Source of the DNA: Clostridiales bacterium
GTDB lineage: Bacteria; Bacillota; Clostridia; Oscillospirales; Oscillospiraceae
Reading direction: 5' to 3'
Length of the DNA stretch: 17,151 nt
NCBI GenBank assembly: GCA_009774055.1
Contig: VSNB01000038.1
Coordinates: forward strand, 1-17,151
Shown here: one piece after another, positions 1 to 6,052 of the stretch
Layout: each line of letters begins with the position of its first letter
Position numbering within the stretch: position 1 is the first letter of the stretch
Program-made: the position numbers and the translations under genes
The notes under the pieces: generated by a model
The model's database searches: none
Seen by the model: only the letters and a program-made list of their open reading frames with translations
Told to the model about the DNA's origin: nothing

Positions 1-120
1 GGCGTACACCGGCCCCGCCAGGGGCCCCGCACCCGCCTCGTCACAGCCGCAGACCAGGGCGAAGCCCCGCTCAAAGGCGGCCTCTTCCAGCTCCCATGAG
101 GGGAGTGTTTTTTGATTCAT
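1..120 (-). CDS. rnhB: Ribonuclease HII, N-terminal 40 residues (cut by window edge)
   Basis: Partial gene running off the left edge; only the first 40 codons are seen. RNase HII cleaves the RNA strand of RNA-DNA hybrids and removes single ribonucleotides from DNA. The visible end carries the family's first active-site block, CDEAGAGPLAGPVYA (residues 26-40), whose Asp-Glu pair belongs to the metal-binding acidic residues. The usual third motif residue (GRG) reads GAG here. Start is ATG at 120 with a weak AGGTG about 9 nt upstream. rnhB commonly follows rbgA in Firmicutes; here two accessory genes separate them. The 28-nt gap to the GNAT gene suggests co-transcription. Confidence 0.88.
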   Translation of the reverse strand, partial: MNQKTLPSWELEEAAFERGFALVCGCDEAGAGPLAGPVYA

Positions 121-148
121 GCTGTTTTTCACCTAGACAAACTGAAAT

Positions 149-634
149 TTATCTATTTTCTATAATCAATTCTTTGACCTTCCATTCTTCGCCAAGAATA
201 CAATATGTTTTTGCTGCATCAGGAATTGTATCGCAAAAACCGACTGCTTTATAACAGTAATAGGCTGGAAGATTATTCTCAAAAACACCTAATGATGCTT
301 TTTTCGCTCCGTATACTTCAAATACAATTTTTAGACCGAGCTGGAGCATCGCCTTTCCGTAGCCCTTTCCTCTCTTGTGAGGATTTACGACAACAAATCC
401 AAAGCGTAATTCATCCAATGATTCGTTAGGGTTCCTTAATGTAAAAAAACCAACAATTCCTGTTTCATCAAATGCAGTAAACGGCATTAGAGATTCATCA
501 AAGCAAAATTCTGTTTGTGTTATAGGGTAATTACCGAATTTACCTGCTGTCCATTGATAAAATGCTTTTTCATCTTGACACCATGATAGTATCGTATCTG
601 CATCCGAAGACTTATATGGTCTTATCCTAATCAT
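149..634 (-). CDS. GNAT-family N-acetyltransferase
   Basis: Predicted 162-aa acetyltransferase of the GNAT fold, transferring acetyl from acetyl-CoA to an unknown amine. The acetyl-CoA pyrophosphate-binding loop is visible as NPHKRGKGYGKAM (residues 84-96, R/QxxGxG type), followed by the family's typical C-terminal segment with ENNLPAYYCYKAVGF (Asn and Tyr in the usual places). The ATG at 634 is chosen because a strong AGGAGG lies 5-6 nt upstream; the frame stays open further upstream, but that stretch is coding in the neighbouring gene. The start overlaps the last codons of the broken kinase-like gene. The gene is clearly AT-richer than both neighbours, which suggests horizontal acquisition. 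Substrate cannot be assigned. Confidence 0.85.
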   Translation of the reverse strand: MIRIRPYKSSDADTILSWCQDEKAFYQWTAGKFGNYPITQTEFCFDESLMPFTAFDETGIVGFFTLRNPNESLDELRFGFVVVNPHKRGKGYGKAMLQLGLKIVFEVYGAKKASLGVFENNLPAYYCYKAVGFCDTIPDAAKTYCILGEEWKVKELIIENR

Positions 635-934
635 ATATTTCCTCCTTGCACAGGTCTTCCAGTATCCGAAGCTCCAGGATTTCGCATTCTTTGCTGACTC
701 CGTCAAACCACGTCTCGTATTCCTCGGGGGCCCTTCTGATGAAATCGCGCCAATCCTCCAGATCCCTGGTATAGGTCAGGCAGGGAATGCGTCCTTGTCC
801 AGCTCCGGCAGGAGCCTGTCGTGGTAGTTTTCCTCACAGGCAATACCGCCGTGCTTTTCCGCCAGCAGCTTTACCAGCGTTGATTTCCCGGCGTAAGCCG
901 TTCCGTTTACGAAATAAATATGATCGAAAGACAT
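627..934 (-). pseudogene. P-loop kinase/ATPase-like gene, frameshifted
   Basis: The first part reads MSFDHIYFVNGTAYAGKST and carries a Walker A motif (GTAYAGKST), as in small nucleotide- or antibiotic-kinase-like P-loop proteins. It stops after LPELDKDAFPA at about 776. In the next frame the sequence continues without a break as LTYTRDLEDWRDFIRRAPEE, then further to a TAG at 627-629 that overlaps the GNAT start. The two halves join smoothly if one base is restored near 779-783 (FPA-stop would become FPCLTYT), so a one-base deletion is the simplest reading. Start chosen is ATG at 934 (GGAG 9 nt upstream); an in-frame ATG at 949 is possible. Together the pieces give roughly 100 residues, short for an intact kinase. 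It could instead be a sequencing error. Confidence 0.65.
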
Positions 935-971
935 GTGATGGCGCTCCATAATTCCAAGCGGTTCATGCGAA

Positions 972-1841
972 TCAAGGGAGGGGCGGCAGCTCCAGGGTGA
1001 AGCGTCCCAGCTTCCCGCCCCGGAACTCGTCCAGGAGGATGCGGGCCATCCGCTCCGTGTCGATCTCCCCGCCCCGGAGGACGAAGCCCCGCTTCCGGCC
1101 AGCCTTGGACAGCAGGTCATAGCCGGAGTCCTCCTCCGAGACTTCTGTCTTGTAGCGGTCCAGCAGGGCCTGGGGATAGCGCCGCCCCAGATAGGCCATC
1201 AGCCGGGAGGCCAGCTCCTCCAGGTCTACGATCTCATCCCGCACCGCGCCGGTGCAGGCCAGCCGGAAGCCTACCTCGGGGTCCTCAAACTTGGGCCACA
1301 GCATTCCCGGTGTGTCCAGCAGCTCCAGGCTGGCGTCCACCGGGACCCACTGCTTGGAGCGGGTGACGCCGGGGCGGTCCTCCGCTTTGGCGGTTTTCCG
1401 CTTGGCAGCCTGGTTGATAAAGGTGGATTTGCCCACGTTGGGGATGCCCAGGATCATCACCCGCAGCATCCGGCCCGCCTGGCCCTTCTCGGCGTAGGAG
1501 GCCAGCTTGTCCGAGAGCAGCGTCCGCACAGCGGAGGGGAACTGCCTCACGCCCTGGCCCTGCTTGGCGTTGGCCTCCAGCACGGCGAAGCCCCTCCCGC
1601 GGAAATACGCCGCCCACGCCTTGGTGGCCGCCGGGTCCGCCAGGTCCACCCGGTTGAGGACGATCAGCCTCGGCTTGCCGCTTGTGAGCTCCTCCACGTC
1701 CGGATTCCGGCTGGAGAGGGGGACCCGGGCGTCCAGAATCTCGCACACGGCGTCCATATGCTTCAGCTGGTCGGAGATCATCCGCCGGGTCTTGGTCATG
1801 TGGCCCGGGTACCACTGGATGTTCATGGCGCTCTCTTCCAT
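972..1841 (-). CDS. rbgA: Ribosome biogenesis GTPase RbgA (YlqF)
   Basis: 289-aa circularly permuted GTPase required for late assembly of the 50S subunit. The G motifs appear in the permuted order typical of the YlqF/YawG group: G4 NRVD (residues 63-66, a variant of NKxD), then G1 GIPNVGKST (132-140), G2 Thr within DRPGVTRSKQW (about 160), and G3 DTPG (176-179). The N-terminal WYPGHMTK signature (10-17) is also characteristic. ATG at 1841 is preferred because GGGAGG lies 4 nt upstream; an in-frame ATG at 1826 (MNIQWYPGHM) is the alternative. It lies 14 nt after lepB in an evident lepB-rbgA operon. A much longer open frame extends upstream, but that part is the lepB gene read out of frame. Confidence 0.95.
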   Translation of the reverse strand: MEESAMNIQWYPGHMTKTRRMISDQLKHMDAVCEILDARVPLSSRNPDVEELTSGKPRLIVLNRVDLADPAATKAWAAYFRGRGFAVLEANAKQGQGVRQFPSAVRTLLSDKLASYAEKGQAGRMLRVMILGIPNVGKSTFINQAAKRKTAKAEDRPGVTRSKQWVPVDASLELLDTPGMLWPKFEDPEVGFRLACTGAVRDEIVDLEELASRLMAYLGRRYPQALLDRYKTEVSEEDSGYDLLSKAGRKRGFVLRGGEIDTERMARILLDEFRGGKLGRFTLELPPLP

Positions 1842-1855
1842 ACTGCCTCCCGTCC

Positions 1856-2542
1856 TCAGCGAAGGGGGCCGATGCGGCCCCAGTCCCGCTTCTCCGTGTC
1901 CGGCGTGGCGCCGGGGGTCAGCAGCAGCAGGGCCTTGCCCTGGAGATAGCCCTTCTTCACCGGGCCCAGACGGGCGTCCCGGCTGTCGGAGCTGTGGTTG
2001 CGGTTGTCGCCCATGACGAAGACCTCGTCCTCCGCCAGGGTGATGGGGAACGGGGTGCCATTGGCGGTATAGGTGGGCTCCTTGGTATAGGGCTCGTCCA
2101 GGGGCTGGCCGTCCACGTAGACGACGCCGGAGGCGAAGTCCACGTCCACTGTCTGTCCGCCCACGGCCACGATCCTTTTCACCAGCGTCTCGTTGAGCTG
2201 AGGTTCGGCGTTGTAGTCGTTGATCACCACCACGTCCCCGGCCTTGAAGTCGCAGAACATAGCATTGAGCACCAGCAGCTGGTCCCCGGTGTAGAGGGTA
2301 TCCTGCATGGATGGCCCGTTGACGCTGATAAGCCGCACGAAGAAGGTGAACAGCAGCACCACGCCCACTACCGCGATGACCGCCGCCTGGGCCCAGGTGT
2401 AGAGGGCGCTTTCCAGCGCGCCGGGCTTCGCCTGCTCCTCCGGTTCGCCGGCGTCCGCCTCCGGCTGGACGGACGCGTCCGCCTCCCGGCTGGCCCGCGC
2501 CTCCTCCGCTTCCAATTCCAGGTCCTTTCTTTCTTCTGCCAT
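1856..2542 (-). CDS. lepB: Signal peptidase I
   Basis: 228-aa membrane serine protease that removes signal peptides from exported proteins. It has an acidic N-terminal cytoplasmic tail (residues 1-45), one transmembrane segment (about 47-69), then the catalytic domain on the outer face. The catalytic Ser78 sits in NGPSMQDTL and the general-base Lys122 in LVKRIVAVGG, with the conserved GDNRNHSSDSRD box at 178-189. One transmembrane anchor is usual for Gram-positive type I enzymes. ATG at 2542 has AAGGAG 8-10 nt upstream and a good promoter before it. It is the first gene of a leftward operon with rbgA. Confidence 0.96.
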   Translation of the reverse strand: MAEERKDLELEAEEARASREADASVQPEADAGEPEEQAKPGALESALYTWAQAAVIAVVGVVLLFTFFVRLISVNGPSMQDTLYTGDQLLVLNAMFCDFKAGDVVVINDYNAEPQLNETLVKRIVAVGGQTVDVDFASGVVYVDGQPLDEPYTKEPTYTANGTPFPITLAEDEVFVMGDNRNHSSDSRDARLGPVKKGYLQGKALLLLTPGATPDTEKRDWGRIGPLR

Positions 2543-2580
2543 GGCAGGTCACTCCTTACTATACAATAATACTAGGATAT

Positions 2581-2609
2581 AGCATAGCACAAATCCGGTA
2601 AAATTACAA
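2581..2609 (-). promoter_or_regulatory. Predicted sigma-A-type promoter for lepB-rbgA
   Basis: On the minus strand a -35 TTGTAA (2604-2609) and a -10 TATGCT (2581-2586) are separated by exactly 17 nt, in an AT-rich stretch about 40 nt upstream of the lepB start. Two mismatches in each hexamer make it a moderate match. Confidence 0.5.
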
Positions 2610-2635
2610 CAAACAACTTTATTGCAAAGTGCATG

Positions 2636-2672
2636 AAAAGAGAGACGGGGATGGTCCTCCGTCTCTCTTTTT
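2636..2672 (-). terminator. Rho-independent terminator after the mazG-like gene
   Basis: Perfect 13-bp inverted repeat: AAAAGAGAGACGG at 2636-2648 and its complement at 2659-2671, loop of about 10 nt. The stem's A/T-rich foot gives a U-run on either strand, so it could act both ways. It sits just past the end of the mazG-like gene and upstream of the lepB promoter, separating the two leftward units. Confidence 0.8.
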
Positions 2673-2707
2673 GTGTTCGTTTGTCACAATCGCCGCGGCA
2701 GGGTCCG

Positions 2708-3067
2708 TCAGTCCTCATACCGCTGGCGGTACTCCTCGCTGAAATCCCGGCCCATGTTCCGTATGTGCTTCTCCACGTAGGCCCGGGAGAGTTCCTCCGG
2801 CGTCACATGGTAGTGCAGCAGCATGTCGGTGAAGTACATCAGCACGTCCGACGCCTCCTCCAGGAAGTGTGCCCGCACCGCCGGGTCGTTGACCACAGCG
2901 TCGCCGCCCTTTTTTTTCAGAATAGCGATGCACTCGCCTACCTCCTCCATCATGTACAGGATAAAATCCTTGCCGTAGGCCGGCGCTATGGGGGGCCAGG
3001 CGTCCTTGTGCAGCGTCCAGAGCGTCCGCTGCATTTCCATCATATCCGATATGCGCAGATCGTCCAT
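2708..3067 (-). CDS. MazG-like nucleotide pyrophosphohydrolase
   Basis: 119-aa all-alpha NTP pyrophosphohydrolase of the MazG/dUTPase-like superfamily, expected to hydrolyse (d)NTPs to the monophosphate and pyrophosphate. The two acidic metal-binding motifs are visible: EEVGE (residues 41-45, EExxE) and EEASD (70-74, ExxD). Its length matches single-domain MazG-like proteins rather than the two-domain MazG. ATG at 3067 has AGGAGG about 9 nt upstream. It stands alone between a hairpin on its upstream side and a strong terminator downstream. The true substrate (housecleaning of damaged nucleotides, dCTP or dUTP) cannot be read from sequence. Confidence 0.85.
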   Translation of the reverse strand: MDDLRISDMMEMQRTLWTLHKDAWPPIAPAYGKDFILYMMEEVGECIAILKKKGGDAVVNDPAVRAHFLEEASDVLMYFTDMLLHYHVTPEELSRAYVEKHIRNMGRDFSEEYRQRYED

Positions 3068-3094
3068 CCGATCACTCCTCCTCTACTTATACAG

Positions 3095-3127
3095 CGGCGG
3101 GCCGGAAGGGATTTTTCCGGCCCGCCG
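3095..3127 (-). terminator. Stable GC-rich hairpin between fakA-like and mazG-like genes
   Basis: Perfect 13-bp stem, CGGCGGGCCGGAA (3095-3107) with its complement at 3115-3127 and a 7-nt loop, 4 nt past the fakA-like stop codon. It is placed like a terminator, but no T-run follows on either strand. It may be an inefficient terminator or a 3' mRNA-stabilising structure. Confidence 0.5.
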
Positions 3128-3131
3128 GGCA

Positions 3132-4808
3132 TTACTCGATGCTTACAATATAGTAGTAGACCGGCTGCCCTCCCGGCAGAACGGACAGCTCCGCGTCAGG
3201 GCAGTTCCGGGCGAACACCGCCTCGGCCGCCTGGGCCTGCTCCTCGGTGACGTCCTCGCCGTAGAAGAGGGTCACGAATTCCGCGCCCTTCTCCGCCGCC
3301 TTCTCCGCCAGCTTTTCCAGCATTACGGAGATATCCTGGTTGGTGCCGAAGAGCTTTCCGTCCAGGAGGGACAGGTAGTCGCCCTCGCTGATGGCGAAGC
3401 CGTCGAAGTCGCTGTTCCGGGCGGCGTAGGTGATCTGGGCGGTGGACACGCCGCTGATGGCGCCGCTCATGGCGCTCAGAAGCTCCTCCGGCTCCATTTC
3501 CGTGTCCACGTTCATCATGGCGGTGACGCCCTGGGGGATCGTCTCCGTGGGGACCACAATGACCTCCTTGTTGGTCAGCCCCACGCACTGCTGGGCTGCC
3601 ATGATGATATTTTTGTTGTTGGGCAGGACGAACACTGTCTCGGCGGGGACCCTGCCGATCTCCTTGAGGATGCTCTCGGTGGAGGGGTTCATGGTCTGGC
3701 CGCCGGAGATCACGCCGTCCACGCCCAGATCCTTGAAAACCGCCGCCAGGCCCTCACCGGCGCAGACGGACAGGAAACCGTACCGCTTGGAGGGCGCGGC
3801 CTCGCCGGCTCCGCCGTTTTCCAGCTCCTCCTCAATCTCGTCCAAATCGTCCACACTCTGGGCCTTCTTCCCGGCGGCAACGTCCTCAGCCTGGGTGCGC
3901 ATGTTTTCGATCTTGGCCAGCTCCAGGTCGCCGTACTTCTGGGCCTCGGTGAGGGCGCTGCCGGGGATGTTGGTGTGGACGTGGACCTTGAAGGCATCGT
4001 CGTCTTCGCCGATGACCAGGCTGTCGCCGATACTGTTGAGGTAGTCCCGCAGAGGGGTCAGGTTCACCTCGGGGTCGTTCTTGCGCACGATGAACACGGT
4101 GTCGAAGGCGAAGGTGATTTCCTCGGCGGAGAAAGCGTTGAAGTCGGCCTTTTCCTGCCGGAAGGAAACCTCCTCCGTGATCTCCGGCATAGCCTCGCCC
4201 CGCAGGGAGGCCAGCATGCCGTCCAGGATCGCCAGATAGCCCTTGCCGCCGGCATCCACCACGCCGGCCTTTTTCAGCACGGGGTTCATGTCAGTGGTCT
4301 GGGAGAGCACCTCGTAGCCCACCCGGATGGACTCGGCCAGCATATATTCCACATCGTTGTTCTCCCCGGCGGCCTCCTGGGCCCGCTTGGCGGCCAGGCG
4401 GGAGACGGTGAGCACAGTGCCCTCGGCGGGCTTCATCACCGCGCCGTAGGCGGAGGAGACGCCCTCCTGCATGGCCTCGGCCAGCAGGACGGCGTCAGAC
4501 TCGCCGTGGCCCTTAAGGACTTTGGACATCCCGCGGAAGAGGAGGGAGAGGATGACGCCGGAGTTGCCCCGGGCACCCCGGAGGAGGGCACCGGCGGTGA
4601 TGGAAGCGGCTTGGCTGATGTCCCGGGGCTCGCTTTTTTTCAGCTCGGCGGCGGCGGCGCCGATGGTCAGGCTCATGTTGGTGCCGGTGTCGCCGTCGGG
4701 GACGGGGAAAACGTTCAGATCATTGATTTTCTGCTTTTGCAGGGTGATGGCGGCGGCGCCGTGGAGAATCATTTCCTTGAACTGGATTCCGTTGATTGAA
4801 TGAATCAT
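3132..4808 (-). CDS. fakA: DhaL/DAK2-domain protein, FakA (YloV) family fatty-acid kinase
   Basis: 558-aa protein matching the FakA/YloV family, whose characterised members phosphorylate fatty acids carried by FakB for phospholipid synthesis. The N-terminal DhaL domain (about 1-200) shows NVFPVPDGDTGTNMSLTI (residues 32-49), with the Asp-rich Mg-ATP site D38 and D40. A linker containing an acidic stretch and a C-terminal domain ending in YYYIVSIE follow. Length agrees with B. subtilis YloV (about 550). The ATG at 4808 gives the family's usual short N-terminus; an in-frame TTG at 4820 overlapping the upstream stop is possible. It directly follows the Asp23 gene, the conserved yloU-yloV pairing. 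No fakB is in view, so the substrate assignment rests on family. Confidence 0.85.
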   Translation of the reverse strand: MIHSINGIQFKEMILHGAAAITLQKQKINDLNVFPVPDGDTGTNMSLTIGAAAAELKKSEPRDISQAASITAGALLRGARGNSGVILSLLFRGMSKVLKGHGESDAVLLAEAMQEGVSSAYGAVMKPAEGTVLTVSRLAAKRAQEAAGENNDVEYMLAESIRVGYEVLSQTTDMNPVLKKAGVVDAGGKGYLAILDGMLASLRGEAMPEITEEVSFRQEKADFNAFSAEEITFAFDTVFIVRKNDPEVNLTPLRDYLNSIGDSLVIGEDDDAFKVHVHTNIPGSALTEAQKYGDLELAKIENMRTQAEDVAAGKKAQSVDDLDEIEEELENGGAGEAAPSKRYGFLSVCAGEGLAAVFKDLGVDGVISGGQTMNPSTESILKEIGRVPAETVFVLPNNKNIIMAAQQCVGLTNKEVIVVPTETIPQGVTAMMNVDTEMEPEELLSAMSGAISGVSTAQITYAARNSDFDGFAISEGDYLSLLDGKLFGTNQDISVMLEKLAEKAAEKGAEFVTLFYGEDVTEEQAQAAEAVFARNCPDAELSVLPGGQPVYYYIVSIE

Positions 4809-4816
4809 AGCTCCCG

Positions 4817-5182
4817 TCAAACCCCCTTGGCATTGGATACGACAGAGTCTACGCAGACGTCCACGTTTTTTACGGGGATGCCGGTATACTTGCTGACTTT
4901 ATACTGCACCTCGCTCATAATGGAGCGGCAGACGGCGGTGATGTTGATGCCGTGCTCGACGATGATATGGAGGCGGATGGAGACGGTGGAGTCCTCGTTG
5001 TAGATGACTTGGACGCCCTTGCTCATGGCCTCCTTGCGGAGGAGGTGGACCAGGCCGTCGGTCATGGAGCGGAAGGCCATACCCTTCACGCCGAAGCAGT
5101 TTGTGGCGGCGTTCCCGGTAATGTTGGTAAAAACGGCGTCACTGATGGTAATGGCGCCTTTCTTTCCTTGCAGTTTTATCAT
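4817..5182 (-). CDS. Asp23/Gls24 family envelope stress protein (YloU-like)
   Basis: 121-aa Asp23/DUF322 protein. The N-terminal GAITISDAVFTNITGNAAT and the later SIRLHIIVEHGINI block (about 68-81) match YloU-type members, which are small cytosolic proteins linked to the cell envelope. ATG at 5182 has AAAGGATG about 8 nt upstream. Its stop at 4817-4819 lies 8 nt from the ATG of the fakA-like gene, so the two are surely co-transcribed from the strong promoter at 5237-5265. In B. subtilis rpmB lies nearby, but it is not in this window. Function is poorly known. Confidence 0.88.
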   Translation of the reverse strand: MIKLQGKKGAITISDAVFTNITGNAATNCFGVKGMAFRSMTDGLVHLLRKEAMSKGVQVIYNEDSTVSIRLHIIVEHGINITAVCRSIMSEVQYKVSKYTGIPVKNVDVCVDSVVSNAKGV

Positions 5183-5236
5183 AAAATAACATCCTTTCAG
5201 CGGAGTTGCTTATTTTATAGATATTTGCAATGTAAC

Positions 5237-5265
5237 ATTATATACTATTTTTCAAGAAAGTACAA
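5237..5265 (-). promoter_or_regulatory. Predicted strong sigma-A promoter for asp23-fakA
   Basis: On the minus strand the -10 is a perfect TATAAT (5237-5242), and the -35 TTGTAC (5260-5265) lies exactly 17 nt away. It sits 55 nt upstream of the Asp23-family start codon in an AT-rich region. Confidence 0.75.
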
Positions 5266-5314
5266 GTGGGAAAAATGAAATCCTCAAAATGTCTGAAAAG
5301 AGGGCAAGTTCCTA

Positions 5315-5343
5315 TTGAAAAATGGGGTGGTTTGACATAATAT
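5315..5343 (+). promoter_or_regulatory. Predicted sigma-A promoter reading into the left structured element and rsmD
   Basis: -35 TTGAAA (5315-5320) and -10 TAATAT (5338-5343) with a 17-nt spacer. It is divergent from the asp23 promoter, 50 nt away. A transcript starting near 5350 would run through about 700 nt of hairpin-rich non-coding sequence before reaching rsmD. No other convincing promoter was seen between here and rsmD. Confidence 0.55.
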
Positions 5344-5492
5344 ATGGAGTAGAGATGCAGCCCCTGCGCCGCTTATTGTTTTTCGATGCCGCAGAATGTT
5401 TCGTACCGCCCCTGCGGGGCTCTAATCTGCGGCCTGTGGGCCGCGGCCACTTTCCGATCTTGTTTTTAGCTTTGCCCCTGCCGGGGCGGGGC
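5344..5492. other. Non-coding stretch with small GC hairpins
   Basis: No credible gene. It holds several short perfect hairpins: GCCCC-TGC-GGGGC at 5408-5420, GCGGCC/GGCCGC around 5429-5444, and GCCCC-TGCC-GGGGC around 5474-5487. The block at 5426-5446 recurs with small changes at 16579-16600 next to the right copy of the element, but in a different relative position and orientation. Confidence 0.5.
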
Positions 5493-6027
5493 CTTCTTTT
5501 CGCACGAGCGAAAAGAAGCAAAAGGTCGCTTAGGAAACTACGTTTCCTAAGAACCTTCCTGTATTACGGGGGTTATTGTTTTTGCGCTTCCACTGTAGTT
5601 TGTCCGGGCTGAAGCAGGCGGCTCCCTTGCATCCGGCGAAGCGTCTATCCAACGACGTCATCGGCAGACCCTACCGCACCACTTTGGGGACTCCCGGGGC
5701 AGTTGCGGTAGAGGGGCCCCTAGCAGACTCTACCCCTTTAACAGGCCGGCAGGCGGAGTTAGTCGACTGCCAAGCCGCTAGATTAGATACCCGTAGGATC
5801 GGAAATTCGGTGGCTTCGCCTATCGACCAAACCCGCCGCACAGTCCTTTACTCCCGTATAGGGCAAAGGCGCGTACGCGCCTGCCCGTCTAGGGAGTCTT
5901 GAACCGTAGGTTCAAGCACGTTTTTGCCTACTTTTGGCGTGGGCCAAAAGTAGGCGAGGAGTCCGGGGGCGAGAAGCCCCCGGGCCGATTCAAGAAGAAT
6001 TTATCTTTCGCGCCCGGAGGGCGCGAA
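5493..6027 (+). repeat. Left copy of a ~535 bp structured non-coding element
   Basis: Homologous to 16545-17123 in inverted orientation; the core 5523-5954 aligns with about 85% identity by eye, with small indels. Hairpins in order: 5493-5518 (11-bp stem), 5529-5551 (10-bp stem, loop TAC), 5861-5886 (GGGC..AGGCGCG/CGCGCCT..GCCC), 5898-5916 (CTTGAACC/GGTTCAAG), 5927-5954 (12-bp stem), 5963-5983, and 6007-6027 (9-bp stem, loop GGA). In three of these, the two copies differ by paired changes that keep base pairing. Two blocks are almost invariant: 5717-5759 (43 nt identical) and 5778-5824 (one mismatch). Frames are not kept, so it is not protein-coding. It ends 25 nt before the rsmD start. RNA gene, 5' leader or non-autonomous mobile repeat are all possible. 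Confidence 0.85.
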
Positions 6028-6052
6028 GAAGAAAAGGAGCAGTTAAATAGTC

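Noticed and set aside
1..120. RNase HII inactive because the GRG motif reads GAG
   Set aside because: The catalytic Asp-Glu pair is intact and only 40 residues are visible; loss of activity cannot be argued from this.
1842..2552. Long upstream extension of the rbgA frame
   Set aside because: This part overlaps lepB out of frame. RbgA motifs begin only after 1841, where a GGGAGG precedes an ATG.
2988..4799. 603-codon open frame on the plus strand opposite the fakA-like gene
   Set aside because: It is a GC-codon-bias shadow. The minus-strand frame has recognisable DhaL motifs, and the antisense product is low-complexity (G, H, L, V, D) with no motif or ribosome-binding site.
5778..5800. Possible 16S rRNA fragment (ATTAGATACCC)
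   Set aside because: Only about 11-15 nt match the conserved 16S segment; nothing on either side resembles rRNA.
5493..6027. CRISPR array or insertion sequence
   Set aside because: There are no regularly spaced direct repeats, no transposase, and no terminal inverted repeats or target-site duplications that I could identify.
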